From Alkalilimnicola sp. S0819 (lineage in GTDB: Bacteria > Pseudomonadota > Gammaproteobacteria > Nitrococcales > WHIW01), in the NCBI RefSeq assembly GCF_009295635.1, contig NZ_WHIW01000002.1:62001-126000 (forward strand): DNA of 64,000 nt, given 5' to 3'. The notes under the pieces were generated by a model, which did not search any database, was not told the origin of the DNA, and saw only the letters and a program-made list of their open reading frames with translations. Shown piece by piece: positions 1 through 8,221 of this stretch (the stretch's first letter is position 1; every line of letters begins with the position of its first letter). The translations under genes were made by a program, and so were the position numbers.

Positions 1-66
1 GAACAGATCACGCAGTTCGTCTTCGGTGGAGGTGAAGGGCAGGTTGCCAACATAAATGGAGGTCAT
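1..66 (-). CDS. RRM-type RNA-binding protein, N-terminal fragment
   Basis: Only the first 22 codons lie in the window and the gene runs off the left edge. The minus strand from the ATG at 66 reads MTSIYVGNLPFTSTEDEL, which contains the RNP2 strand (IYVGNLPF) that opens an RNA recognition motif. Small single-RRM proteins of this type bind single-stranded RNA and are often cold-inducible in bacteria; the second RNP motif is outside the window, so the assignment rests on RNP2 alone. It diverges from ahpC across about 417 bp. Confidence 0.75.
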   Translation of the reverse strand, partial: MTSIYVGNLPFTSTEDELRDLF

Positions 67-483
67 AAACTTTACTCGTCTAAAGGCGGTGCCGGCGTCG
101 GCCGGTAATGCCGCATCATGGTGCGGGTGAGCCCGAAATGGGTGACACCCCGTAGCGGTCGAAAACCGTCGATCTCGAACATCCAGGAAAGACGAGGCGA
201 AAACCTCGGAATCGGCAGGAAGCGAAGAAGAAGGCCACGAACCAAGCCGCACAGTAACCCGCGTCGCGGATGAACGCAAAGCTTTTATTTCGCGCCTCAC
301 CGGGAACCCCCCGGCCGCTCCTGAGGTCACCCGGCAGACCGGGCCTGTATGCCGCCTGCTGGGCCATAGGCAAAGCCTATCCAAACGAATCAATCAATCA
401 ATTGGAAATATGTAACCGGTGCCCGTAGTCTAAGGATCGTCAATTCACAGCTGACACCCACCAAGAGCTAAGGAGCATTGCGA
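67..483. other. Divergent intergenic region, RRM gene / ahpC
   Basis: This 417-bp stretch has no convincing gene; an 85-codon minus-strand reading frame in it has no recognisable features. It must hold the promoters of both flanking genes and probably a long 5' leader for the RRM gene, which is common for cold-shock RNA-binding proteins. The ahpC-proximal part (about 360-440) is clearly more AT-rich than its surroundings and holds a 15-bp palindrome at 366-380. Confidence 0.6.
366..380. promoter_or_regulatory. Possible OxyR half-site upstream of ahpC
   Basis: ATAGGCAAAGCCTAT is a perfect inverted repeat carrying the outer ATAG/CTAT blocks of one OxyR recognition half (ATAG-N7-CTAT). It lies about 100 bp upstream of the ahpC start, and ahpC is a classical OxyR target. 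The adjoining positions where a second half-site would sit (388-402) are a repetitive AATC tract and match poorly, so this is a candidate only. Confidence 0.35.
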
Positions 484-1050
484 ATGTCCACTCTGATCAA
501 CAGTGAAATCAAACCCTTCCAGGCTACCGCCTTCCGTAACGGCGAGTTCGTGGAAGTGACCGACGCCGACGTGAAGGGCAAGTGGGCCATCTTCTTCTTC
601 TACCCGGCCGACTTCACCTTCGTCTGCCCCACCGAGCTGGGCGACGTGGCCGACAAGTACGACGAGCTGCAGAAGCTGGGCGTGGAAGTGTACTCCGTGT
701 CCACCGATACCCACTTTACCCACAAGGCCTGGCACGACAGCTCCGAGACGATCAACAAGATCAAGTACTACATGCTGGGCGACCAGACCGGCACCATCAC
801 CAACAATTTCGGCGTGATGCGTGAAGGTCAGGGCCTGGCGGACCGCGCCACCTTCCTGGTGGACCCGGACGGTGTGATCCAGGCCATGGAAATCACCGCC
901 GAAGGCATCGGCCGTGACGCCGACGACCTGCTGCGCAAGGTCAAGGCCGCCCAGTACGTTCGCAACAACCCGGGCGAAGTCTGCCCGGCCAAGTGGCAGG
1001 AAGGCGAAGAGACCCTGAAGCCCTCCCTGGACCTGGTCGGCAAGATCTAA
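484..1050 (+). CDS. ahpC: Alkyl hydroperoxide reductase subunit C (peroxiredoxin)
   Basis: This 188-residue typical 2-Cys peroxiredoxin reduces H2O2, organic peroxides and peroxynitrite in the cytoplasm and is recycled by AhpF encoded next door. The peroxidatic cysteine is C48 in [14 protein letters not shown], and the resolving cysteine is in GEVCPAKW near the C-terminus. The length and the end (SLDLVGKI) match the enterobacterial protein (187 residues) closely. I chose the ATG at 484, preceded by TAAGGAG; an in-frame TTG at 478 would overlap the spacer of that ribosome-binding site. ahpF follows after 114 bp containing a strong hairpin. Confidence 0.97.
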   Translation: MSTLINSEIKPFQATAFRNGEFVEVTDADVKGKWAIFFFYPADFTFVCPTELGDVADKYDELQKLGVEVYSVSTDTHFTHKAWHDSSETINKIKYYMLGDQTGTITNNFGVMREGQGLADRATFLVDPDGVIQAMEITAEGIGRDADDLLRKVKAAQYVRNNPGEVCPAKWQEGEETLKPSLDLVGKI

Positions 1051-1073
1051 ACCCCACAGGGGTTTGGAGCACA

Positions 1074-1098
1074 CCCCGGGAGCCGTGCGCTCCCGGGG
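1074..1098 (+). terminator. Hairpin between ahpC and ahpF (partial terminator or mRNA stabiliser)
   Basis: CCCCGGGAGC (1074-1083) pairs perfectly with GCTCCCGGGG (1089-1098) around a 5-nt loop. No U-tract follows (CTTCCCC), so it is unlikely to be a full rho-independent terminator. It is better placed as a stabilising or attenuating structure that keeps ahpC mRNA more abundant than ahpF mRNA, as the 10:1 protein need would favour. Confidence 0.6.
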
Positions 1099-1164
1099 CT
1101 TCCCCAAGCGAATCGCTCCGTTTCTCCCACCGCACACACTGCCTGACATCCGAAGGGGGATCTC

Positions 1165-2745
1165 ATGTTGGACGCCAATCTGAAAACGCAGCTCCAGGGC
1201 TACCTGGAGAAGCTCTCCCGGCCCATCGAGCTGGTGGCGACGCTGGATGACGGCGCCAAATCCCGCGAGATGTCGGCCCTGCTGAATGAAATCAGCGCGC
1301 TATCGGACAAGATCAGCCTGCGCGAGGACGGTGATTACCGTCGGGCGCCTTCCTTCAGCGTGGCCGCCCAGGGCGAGCAGGCCCGGGTGCGCTTCGCCGG
1401 TATCCCCATGGGCCACGAGTTCACCTCGCTGGTGCTGGCCCTGCTGCAGGCCGGCGGTCACCCGCTGAAGCTGGACGATGACCAGATCGAGCAGATCCGC
1501 GACCTGGACGCGGAGCTGCACTTCGAGACCTACGTGTCGCTGAGCTGCCAGAATTGCCCCGACGTGGTGCAGGCGCTCAACGCCATGGCGGTGCTCAACC
1601 CGAACATCCGCCACGAGATGATCGACGGCGCGCTGTTCCAGGACGAAGTGGAACAGCGCCAGATCATGGCCGTGCCAACGGTGTACCTGAACGGCGAAGC
1701 CTTCGGCGGCGGCCGCATGAGCCTCACCGACATTCTGCGCAAGGTGGACACCGGCGCGCTGGAGCGCGAAGCGGCGAGCCTCGCCGAGAAAGCTCCCTAC
1801 GATGTGCTGGTGGTGGGCGGTGGCCCGGCCGGTGCGGCGGCGGCCATCTATGCCGCGCGCAAGGGCATCCGCACCGGGGTGGTCTCCGAACGCTTCGGTG
1901 GCCAAGTAATGGATACCCTGGCCATCGAGAACTTCATCTCGGTCCAGGCGACCGAAGGCCCGAAGCTCGCCGCGGCGCTGGAAGAGCACGTGAAGAGCTA
2001 CGAGGTGGACATCATGGATGGCCAGCGCGCCGCCGGCTTGGTGCCCGGCAAGCTCAGTGAGGTGAAGCTGGAGAACGGCGCCAGCCTCAAGGCCAAGACC
2101 GTGCTGATCGCCACCGGCGCCCGCTGGCGCGAGCTGAATGTTCCCGGCGAGAAGGAGTACCTGGGGCATGGTGTCGCCTACTGCCCGCATTGCGACGGTC
2201 CCCTGTTCAAGGGCAAGCGCGTGGCGGTGATCGGCGGCGGCAACTCCGGTGTCGAAGCGGCGATCGATCTCGCCGGTATCGTCGGCCACGTCACGGTGCT
2301 GGAGTTCGGCGACGAGCTGCGCGCTGATGCGGTGCTGCAGAAGAAACTGCACAGCCTGCCCAACGTGGACGTACTCACTTCCGCCCAGACCACCGAGGTC
2401 CACGGTGATGGCAAGAAGGTGAATGCGCTGAGCTACAAGGATCGGGAAAGCGGTGCGATGAGGCGGCTGGAGCTGGACGGTGTCTTCGTGCAGATCGGCC
2501 TGCTGCCCAACACCGACTGGCTGAAGCAGTCGCCGGTGACCCTGAGCAAGCACGGCGAGGTGGAAGTGGATGCGCGCGGCCAGACCTCCGTGCCCGGCGT
2601 ATTTGCCTGCGGAGACGTGACCACGGTGCCCTACAAGCAGATCGTGATCGCCATGGGCGAGGGCTCCAAGGCGGCGCTGGCGGCCTTCGACCACCTTGTA
2701 CGTAGCTCGGTGGAAGCGGAGGAAGACGAAACCGCCGTCGCTTGA
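1165..2745 (+). CDS. ahpF: Alkyl hydroperoxide reductase subunit F (NADH-dependent flavoprotein)
   Basis: This 526-residue flavoprotein transfers electrons from NADH through FAD and two disulphides to AhpC. The N-terminal tandem thioredoxin-fold domain carries SCQNCPDV (about residues 130-134). A Rossmann FAD motif [12 protein letters not shown] (about 215) is followed by the active-site CPHC (about 342-345) and the NAD-binding GGGNSG motif. Near the C-terminus, [15 protein letters not shown] is the usual second FAD-binding segment. Length agrees with the E. coli protein (521). The ATG at 1165 follows GAAGGGGG. It is co-directional with ahpC and probably co-transcribed. Confidence 0.97.
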   Translation: MLDANLKTQLQGYLEKLSRPIELVATLDDGAKSREMSALLNEISALSDKISLREDGDYRRAPSFSVAAQGEQARVRFAGIPMGHEFTSLVLALLQAGGHPLKLDDDQIEQIRDLDAELHFETYVSLSCQNCPDVVQALNAMAVLNPNIRHEMIDGALFQDEVEQRQIMAVPTVYLNGEAFGGGRMSLTDILRKVDTGALEREAASLAEKAPYDVLVVGGGPAGAAAAIYAARKGIRTGVVSERFGGQVMDTLAIENFISVQATEGPKLAAALEEHVKSYEVDIMDGQRAAGLVPGKLSEVKLENGASLKAKTVLIATGARWRELNVPGEKEYLGHGVAYCPHCDGPLFKGKRVAVIGGGNSGVEAAIDLAGIVGHVTVLEFGDELRADAVLQKKLHSLPNVDVLTSAQTTEVHGDGKKVNALSYKDRESGAMRRLELDGVFVQIGLLPNTDWLKQSPVTLSKHGEVEVDARGQTSVPGVFACGDVTTVPYKQIVIAMGEGSKAALAAFDHLVRSSVEAEEDETAVA

Positions 2746-2769
2746 GCCAAAACGTCGACCTGGAACCCA

Positions 2770-2804
2770 GGCCCCGTGCAGGTGACTGCCCGGGGCCTTT
2801 TGTT
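2770..2804 (+). terminator. Rho-independent terminator of ahpCF
   Basis: GGCCCCG (2770-2776) pairs with CGGGGCC (2791-2797). The loop can itself form a GCA/TGC stem. TTTTGTTT follows directly. It lies 25 bp after the ahpF stop codon. Confidence 0.8.
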
Positions 2805-2809
2805 TGCTT

Positions 2810-3025
2810 CTTCGCGCGGGCCCTCTTGGCGCGGACCCTGGCGCGGGTACGGCCGGCGGCGGCCCACGATTTGGCACCGGGCTGCGCCCGGCGCTCCCCT
2901 GCGCTTCTCGCCGGAAGGGGGCGAGCAGCAAACTCGCTACGCTCAGACAAGCTGCTCGCTGATCCCCTTCCGGCTGCGATGCTCGGCTGCATCGACGGCC
3001 GCCGCCGGCCGTACCCGCCCCAGGG
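2810..3025. repeat. Dispersed intergenic element, two-ended copy
   Basis: Starting at the ahpF terminator tail, two 15-bp units (2810-2824 and 2825-2839, 13/15 identical; the second reads CTTGGCGCGGACCCT) lead into an inverted-repeat end at 2836-2864. That end is the reverse complement of 2997-3025 with one mismatch in 29. The interior holds a further imperfect palindrome (GGAAGGGG...GCGAGCAGC / GCTGCTCGC...CCCCTTCC, about 2920-2972). The right end (2999-3025) is identical over 27 bp to 50908-50934, and the second 15-mer is the exact complement of the minisatellite unit there. No reading frame in it looks real; it resembles a non-autonomous, MITE-like element. Confidence 0.7.
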
Positions 3026-3365
3026 CCTTCACGCTCCGGTGGGCGCTCCACCAGCAATGGGAACCCGGAAAGCCCCACCCGGACCCGGCGGTTGGCACAA
3101 GGCCTGCGCTACAGCGCCAGCTTGCGTTCTCATTTCAGATTATCCCGCTAACCCGCGAAGAACCTTTCGATTCACTGGAACGGCGATTCGCGGCCTTGGG
3201 CCAGTTGATGCGGGCGTGAGGCAGGCTTGTGTGCGCTGCAACAAATTTGTTGACATGACGCGTCAATCATATTATTGTGCGTCGCACCAAAGAGTGATGT
3301 TTCCGATAGACCACAAGAATAAACGGTCAGGGAATTCCGATAAAACGTAACTGGAGACTTCATCG
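3026..3365. other. Intergenic region upstream of the 117-residue secreted protein gene
   Basis: Following the repeat element, 3026-3235 shows no gene or clear signal. The last 130 bp is unusually AT-rich for this window, holds the promoter and palindromes described separately, and ends with the ribosome-binding site CTGGAGAC ahead of the ATG at 3366. Confidence 0.6.
3239..3278 (+). promoter_or_regulatory. Sigma70-type promoter overlapped by two palindromes
   Basis: TTGACA (3250-3255), a 17-nt spacer and TATTGT (3273-3278) form a near-consensus promoter about 85 bp upstream of the secreted-protein gene. CAACAAATTTGTTG (3239-3252) is a perfect 14-bp palindrome running into the -35 box, and TGACGCGTCA (3256-3265) is a perfect 10-bp palindrome in the spacer. 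Both positions suit repressor operators. An alternative -10 (TATTAT, 3270) would leave only a 14-nt spacer. Confidence 0.6.
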
Positions 3366-3719
3366 ATGAAAAAGCTGCATCGCCTCTTCGCCGCCGCCGC
3401 CCTGCTTGCCGTCACCGCCCCCGCGCTGGCCAACGGTACTGCCCCCCGAATCCAGAATGCCTGCGTGACCTTCCCCAATGCCGAGGTCGCACGTATCACC
3501 GGCATGGTCTTCGACGCCGAATGGAATGCCCAGGCCGTGGCCCCGCTGCCGCTGGGCGTTTGCGAGAACGCCATGCCCAATGTGCAGGGCGTGAGCTACG
3601 TCTGCGATGTGCCCGCCGCGGTCAAGGGCGCGACACTGACTCTGGTGGCCGCCGATTCCGACTACAACTTCAGCGCCCCGGTGGAAGTGAAGATCGAGTA
3701 CGGTTGCACGTACTTCTGA
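3366..3719 (+). CDS. Small exported protein, unknown function
   Basis: The 117-residue product starts with a clear Sec signal peptide (MKKLHRLFAAAALLAVTAPALA, cleavage after ALA about residue 22). The mature part is about 95 residues with four cysteines (NACVTF, GVCEN, YVCDV, YGCTYF), so two disulphides in a periplasmic or secreted fold are likely. No family is recognised. It has its own strong promoter and terminator, so it is a single-gene unit that could be highly expressed and tightly controlled. Start ATG follows CTGGAGAC. Confidence 0.75.
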   Translation: MKKLHRLFAAAALLAVTAPALANGTAPRIQNACVTFPNAEVARITGMVFDAEWNAQAVAPLPLGVCENAMPNVQGVSYVCDVPAAVKGATLTLVAADSDYNFSAPVEVKIEYGCTYF

Positions 3720-3750
3720 TCTCCCCGGGCGAACAGCCCCCGAAACCCAC

Positions 3751-3780
3751 AACGCGACGCCCCAGCGTCGCGTTTTTCGT
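3751..3780 (+). terminator. Rho-independent terminator of the secreted protein gene
   Basis: ACGCGACGC (3752-3760) pairs perfectly with GCGTCGCGT (3765-3773) around CCCA, followed by TTTTT. Confidence 0.9.
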
Positions 3781-3893
3781 TGAGAGAATCGAGAGAAGTG
3801 TGATAGGCATCTCGCTTCCGCTTATCCAAGGTCGTGCCCGCCTGCTGTGAGGCCTACCATTGTCCGGATGAGCCCAGACAGGGAAGGGGAGCC

Positions 3894-6068
3894 TTGGATA
3901 CAGCCATCGATGCCGTGGGACTGAATGATTATCGAGCCGTCTTTGAGGAATCTCCCAACGCCTGTCTGCTCATTTCCCCCGCCCTGATCATCCTGGGCGC
4001 GAACAAGGCCTACCTGCGAGCCACGGGACGGACCCTGGCGTCCATCGTGGGCTTGCGATATTTCGATGCCTTCCCCGAAGACGCTCCCCATCTCGGCAGG
4101 TCCCGGCTGCGGGAAGCGCTGGAGCGGGTGATCCGCGAGCGGCGCCCGGTGACCCTGGGCAATGTCTGCTACCCCATTCCTGTTGAAACCCCAGAAGGCC
4201 GGGTGTTGGAGGAACGCTGGTGGAGCGCCACGCACACGCCGGTGCTGGACGAGCGGGGAGAGTTGCGCCTGATCGTGCAGCACCCCACCGACATCACCGG
4301 TTTGCGGGATCTGCAAATGGAGTTGGGCAGCCTGCAGCGCCAGAACGATTTTTACCGCCACACCCGCACCGTGGAAGATGACAATCAGATTCTGGCTGCG
4401 GAGCGTAAGCGCCTGCGCGGCCTGTTCGAACAGGCCCCGGGTTTCGTCGCCGTGGGGCAGGGCCCCGATATGGTGTTCGAGCTCGCCAACGAGGCCTTTT
4501 ACCGCGTGGTGGGGCACCGGGATCTCATGGGTAAACCGGTACGCGAGGCCTTGCCCGAGTTGGAGGGGCAGGGAATCTTCGAGTTGCTGGAACAGGTCTA
4601 CAGCACCGGGGAGCCCTATGTGGGCCGGGCGGTGCCCATGCAGTTCCGCCAGGATCCCAAGGGTGGCCTGACTACCCGCTACGTGGATTTCATCTACCAA
4701 CCGATCTTCGACGCCCAGGGGCAGGTCTGCGGTTTGTTCGTGCAGGGGCACGATGTCACCGAGGCCCACCAGCTTTCCCGTGAACTCAGTTACCAGGCCA
4801 GCCATGATGCGCTCACCGGCCTGTTGAGCCGCCGGGAGTTCGAGCGCCGCTTGTTGGCATTGGCCACCGCCGAGTACCCCGCGGACACCTCGCACGCCTT
4901 GCTGTATCTGGACCTGGACCAGTTCAAGCTGGTCAACGACACCTGCGGCCATCAGGCGGGGGATGCCCTGCTGCGCCGGGTCGCGGAGGTGCTTTCAGCG
5001 GTGGCGGGGGAAGGGGCCGTGCTGGCGCGTCTGGGCGGGGACGAGTTCGCCTTGCTGTTGGAGAGTTCTACCCGTGAGCAGGCTGTGGCCATGGCCGAGG
5101 CCCTGCGTGCCCGTGTCGAGGCGCTGGAGTTCATCTGGCGGCAGCGCCGCTTCGGGACCAGTGTCAGTATCGGATTGGCGGTCTGCCAGGCCGAGGAACT
5201 GCGCCTTGACGAGGCGCTCAGTACCGCCGATTCGGCCTGTTTCCTGGCCAAGGAGCGGGGCCGTAACCGGGTGCATGCGCATCATGCCGATGATGAGCAA
5301 CTGTTGGCCCGCCGTCGTGAGATGGACTGGGTGGGGCGGTTGCGCGTAGCGCTGGAGGAGCGCCGCCTGCTGCTGTACGTACAACGCATCGTGCCCTTGC
5401 AGGCGGCTGGCGAGCAAGCGATGGAGCATTGGGAGGTGCTGGTCCGCCTGCGCGAGACTGACGGCAGCATTGTCCCGCCCATGGCGTTCATCCCGGCGGC
5501 GGAGCGCTATAACCTCATGCCGGCGGTGGATCGCTACATCATCCGCGCCGCCCTCACTCATCTGGCCGAGTTGCCCAGTGCGCAACGGGCGCGCACCGCT
5601 TTCAGTATCAATCTCTCCGCCAATACCCTCAATGAGGCGAGTTTCGCCCGATTCGTGCGGGACGAAATCGGCCGCAGCGGCGTGGACCCGGCGCAGATCT
5701 GCTTCGAGATCACTGAAACCGCGGCAGTGGCGAGCCTGGTCGAAACCGCCAAGCTGATCGGCCAGGTCAAGGCCCTGGGGTGTCGCTTCGCGCTGGACGA
5801 CTTTGGCAGCGGCATGTCCTCTTTCGCGTACCTCAAGCAGTTGCCCGTGGATTACCTGAAGATTGACGGGGTTTTCGTGCGCCAGATACTGGGCAACCCG
5901 GTGGATGCCGCCATGGTGGAAGCCATCGCCAAAGTAGGAGCGGTCATGGGCCTGCAAACCGTGGCCGAGTTTGTCGAGAACGAGGCCATGGCCGGGCTGC
6001 TGAAAGATCTTGGTGTGGACTACGCCCAGGGATACGGCATTCACAAGCCGGAACCGTTGTCCACCTGA
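3894..6068 (+). CDS. PAS-PAS-GGDEF-EAL cyclic-di-GMP protein
   Basis: This 724-residue cytoplasmic signalling protein has no transmembrane segment. Two PAS-like domains (about 10-140 and 160-290) are followed by GGDEF (about 310-465) and EAL (about 480-724). The cyclase motif ARLGGDEF is intact, and I see no RxxD inhibitory site ahead of it. The phosphodiesterase part keeps FSINLSAN, FEITET, DDFGSG, YLKIDG and a late AEFVEN, but the signature reads EVL instead of EAL. Both activities are plausible. I prefer the TTG at 3894, which follows GGGAAGGGGA at a good distance; an in-frame GTG at 3834 has no such site. It sits alone after a terminator. Confidence 0.9.
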   Translation: MDTAIDAVGLNDYRAVFEESPNACLLISPALIILGANKAYLRATGRTLASIVGLRYFDAFPEDAPHLGRSRLREALERVIRERRPVTLGNVCYPIPVETPEGRVLEERWWSATHTPVLDERGELRLIVQHPTDITGLRDLQMELGSLQRQNDFYRHTRTVEDDNQILAAERKRLRGLFEQAPGFVAVGQGPDMVFELANEAFYRVVGHRDLMGKPVREALPELEGQGIFELLEQVYSTGEPYVGRAVPMQFRQDPKGGLTTRYVDFIYQPIFDAQGQVCGLFVQGHDVTEAHQLSRELSYQASHDALTGLLSRREFERRLLALATAEYPADTSHALLYLDLDQFKLVNDTCGHQAGDALLRRVAEVLSAVAGEGAVLARLGGDEFALLLESSTREQAVAMAEALRARVEALEFIWRQRRFGTSVSIGLAVCQAEELRLDEALSTADSACFLAKERGRNRVHAHHADDEQLLARRREMDWVGRLRVALEERRLLLYVQRIVPLQAAGEQAMEHWEVLVRLRETDGSIVPPMAFIPAAERYNLMPAVDRYIIRAALTHLAELPSAQRARTAFSINLSANTLNEASFARFVRDEIGRSGVDPAQICFEITETAAVASLVETAKLIGQVKALGCRFALDDFGSGMSSFAYLKQLPVDYLKIDGVFVRQILGNPVDAAMVEAIAKVGAVMGLQTVAEFVENEAMAGLLKDLGVDYAQGYGIHKPEPLST

Positions 6069-6142
6069 CCCGCCCCTCCCGGGCTGGGCAACAAGCCGGC
6101 CATTGGGTAGGCTTCGCCCCAGTTTTCACGAGGACCGGATGG

Positions 6143-6928
6143 ATGATGGCGTGGATTATCGCGGGTCTGATCGGCCTGATGTTCGGTGGCCCCCGGGGCC
6201 TGATCGTGGCCTTGGTCTTGCTTGCACTGGTACGCTGGGGCGTGCGCAAGACCCTGGTCGAGGGCCTGGGACGGGTGCAGGAGCAACTGGTGGAGTCGGC
6301 CTTTGCCGTCATGGGCGCCGTGTCCAAGGCCGACGGCGTCGTCAGCCGTGACGAGATCCGCCACGCCGAGGCCATGTTCGTCCGATTGCATCTCAACCCC
6401 GCCCAGCGTGAGGCCGCCAAGGCCGCATTCAATCGCGGCAAGCGCCCGGATTTCGACCTGGACGCGGAAGTGGCCCGCTTCGCGAGGGTCTGCCGCGGCC
6501 GTCGCCCCCTGATGCAGATGTTCCTGCAACTGCAGCTCAGCGCCGTGGCGGCCGACGGCCGGCTGCATCCGGCCGAGCACGAGATGTTGGTGCGCGTGGC
6601 CCGCGGCCTGGGGCTCAGCGAGATGGACGTGCAGCGCCTGGAAGCCCTGCTGCGTGCCTCCAGCCGGGGCCCGGGTCCCGGCTCCAGCGGGCCCGGTGGG
6701 GGGGCGGCGCGCGGTGCCCGACTGGCGGATGCCTACAAGGCCCTGGGGGTGGATGCCGAGGCGACGGACGCCGAACTCAAGCGCGCCTACCGCCGGCTCA
6801 TGAGCCAGAACCATCCGGACAAGCTCGGCCGTGAGGTGCCGGAGAGCCTGCGCGAGCTGGCCGAGGAGCGCAGTCGAGAGATCAACGCCGCCTATGACCT
6901 GATCAAGGAAGCGCGGGGACTTTCCTGA
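6143..6928 (+). CDS. djlA: DjlA-like membrane-anchored DnaJ co-chaperone
   Basis: The product of 261 residues has one N-terminal transmembrane segment (about 4-30), a TerB/DjlA-like helical domain (about 45-165), a Gly/Pro-rich linker (about 170-190) and a C-terminal J domain with the diagnostic HPDK in MSQNHPDKLG. This layout and length match DjlA (about 270 residues), which sits in the inner membrane with its J domain in the cytoplasm and stimulates DnaK. An ATG at 6146 is an alternative start. A group III haemoglobin gene follows after 28 bp. Confidence 0.88.
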   Translation: MMAWIIAGLIGLMFGGPRGLIVALVLLALVRWGVRKTLVEGLGRVQEQLVESAFAVMGAVSKADGVVSRDEIRHAEAMFVRLHLNPAQREAAKAAFNRGKRPDFDLDAEVARFARVCRGRRPLMQMFLQLQLSAVAADGRLHPAEHEMLVRVARGLGLSEMDVQRLEALLRASSRGPGPGSSGPGGGAARGARLADAYKALGVDAEATDAELKRAYRRLMSQNHPDKLGREVPESLRELAEERSREINAAYDLIKEARGLS

Positions 6929-6956
6929 TCCAGCCTTTGCGGAGACAGGTTTCATT

Positions 6957-7382
6957 ATGAGCGCCATGAGAGAACGCGAACGCAATACCCACGAGCGTAT
7001 CGGTCACCCGCGGGTCGCCGCGGTAGTGGACGATTTCTACAGCCGGGTACAGGTTCACCCGACCCTGGCCGAGCCCTTCGGCCGGGTGGATGACTGGCCG
7101 GAGCACAAGGCCCGCCTGACTCATTTCTGGTGGGTGAGCCTGGGCGGCGAGGCCTACCGGGATGATCGCTACCGGGTGGCGGGGGCGCATATGGGCCTGG
7201 GCGTGGACGGGGCGCTGGTGGACGACTGGCTGGCGCTGTTCGAGCAGACCCTGCACGATCACCTTGAGCCGGAGCTCGCCGAGGCCTGGCTGCAGCGCGC
7301 CCGGCACATGGGGCGCTCCATCCGGGCCATGCTGGATTTCGACCCCACTGACCCCTCCCTGTCGCTGGGGCGCAAGGCCTGA
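6957..7382 (+). CDS. Group III truncated haemoglobin
   Basis: The 141-residue product matches short 2-on-2 globins of group III: DDFYSRVQVHPTL (B helix), DDWPEHKARLTHFWW (E helix region), AHMGLG with the likely proximal histidine H78, and DDWLALF with the G-helix tryptophan W91. These haem proteins bind O2, and in studied cases contribute to nitrosative or microaerobic physiology. The ATG at 6957 follows GCGGAGACAGG. It is the middle gene of a tightly spaced djlA - haemoglobin - thiol protein row. Confidence 0.88.
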   Translation: MSAMRERERNTHERIGHPRVAAVVDDFYSRVQVHPTLAEPFGRVDDWPEHKARLTHFWWVSLGGEAYRDDRYRVAGAHMGLGVDGALVDDWLALFEQTLHDHLEPELAEAWLQRARHMGRSIRAMLDFDPTDPSLSLGRKA

Positions 7383-7436
7383 ACTGAAGCCCCTATCCAC
7401 CAGAACGAACGACACCGCTTTCGAGGAGCACGAATC

Positions 7437-8162
7437 ATGGGTGAAGCGAAACGCCGACAGCTACAGGGCGAGCACAAGCCGCGTGACAAGCGCGGCGGGA
7501 AGGGCGGGATGATCGCCGTGCTGGTGTTGGTGCTGCTTGTTGTGGCCGCCTTCCTGTGGTGGCTGAGCATCCCGCGGGTGCCGCCGGCCGACGAGTTGCC
7601 CCGGGCCGAGGCCGGCGCCGGGCCGTTCCCCGCCGAGCTGGACCGCCACGGCATCAGTGTGGGTGCGGCGGATGCGCCGGTGGTGGTGCGAGAGTTCGCC
7701 GATTATCAGTGCCCGGGCTGCGCCAATTTCGCCCCGGTGGCCGAGCGTCTGAAGAACGAATACGTGGATAGCGGACAGGTGCGTTTCGTGTTCTTCGAGC
7801 TGCCCCTGCGTCAGCATGCCAACGCCGTACCCGCCGCCCATGCCGCCCGTTGCGCCGCGGACCAGGACGCCTTCTGGCCCATGCAGCAGCGTCTTTTCGA
7901 CGACCAGAACGACTGGAGCGGCCGGGGCAACCCGGTGCCGCGATTCGCCGTCTATGCCGGGGAGCTCGGCCTGGACCGGGATGAGTTCGAAGCTTGCATG
8001 GAATCCGAGCGGCACCGCTCGGCGATCAACGCCAGCCTGCAGGTGGCCCGGCAGCTGGGCGTCAGCTCCACGCCCACCGTGGTGGTGGACAATATCCCGC
8101 TTGCCCGGCCCACCTGGCCGCGCTTGAAGGGCGTGGTGGATCGCGAGCTCGGCGCTGACTGA
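7437..8162 (+). CDS. Membrane-anchored DsbA-family thiol oxidoreductase
   Basis: This 241-residue protein opens with the MGEAKRR motif and a basic stretch, then one transmembrane helix (about 26-45), placing the catalytic domain in the periplasm. The thioredoxin-fold domain has the active site CPGC (FADYQCPGCANF, about residues 85-95), the helical DsbA insertion, and the cis-proline loop SSTPTVVVDN. The architecture fits DsbA/DsbG-like or BdbD-like proteins; whether it oxidises or isomerises disulphides cannot be told. It follows the haemoglobin gene by 54 bp and ends at a REP-like palindrome. Confidence 0.85.
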   Translation: MGEAKRRQLQGEHKPRDKRGGKGGMIAVLVLVLLVVAAFLWWLSIPRVPPADELPRAEAGAGPFPAELDRHGISVGAADAPVVVREFADYQCPGCANFAPVAERLKNEYVDSGQVRFVFFELPLRQHANAVPAAHAARCAADQDAFWPMQQRLFDDQNDWSGRGNPVPRFAVYAGELGLDRDEFEACMESERHRSAINASLQVARQLGVSSTPTVVVDNIPLARPTWPRLKGVVDRELGAD

Positions 8163-8167
8163 GCGGC

Positions 8168-8201
8168 CTTGGCAGGAGCGGCCCAGGCCGCTCCTGCCAA
8201 G
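8168..8201. repeat. REP-like perfect palindrome, likely bidirectional stop signal
   Basis: CTTGGCAGGAGCGGCC (8168-8183) and GGCCGCTCCTGCCAAG (8186-8201) are perfect 16-bp arms around 2 nt. It lies between two convergent genes (stops at 8162 and 8222). The AGGAGCGGCC core is shared with the longer REP-like elements at 23906, 32328, 33756 and 53444. Confidence 0.8.
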
Positions 8202-8221
8202 GGAATCGATTCAGCGACCCC

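Noticed and set aside
116-373. 85-codon minus-strand frame ahead of ahpC
   Set aside because: No ribosome-binding site or family features, and it runs through the AT-rich promoter region of ahpC.
1300-3078. 592-codon minus-strand open frame over ahpF
   Set aside because: It is the complement of the certain ahpF gene; long antisense frames arise from the GC-rich third positions and it has no family motifs.
2742-3350. 202-codon frame across the repeat element
   Set aside because: It crosses the ahpF terminator, both repeat ends and a sigma70 promoter; no protein-like composition.
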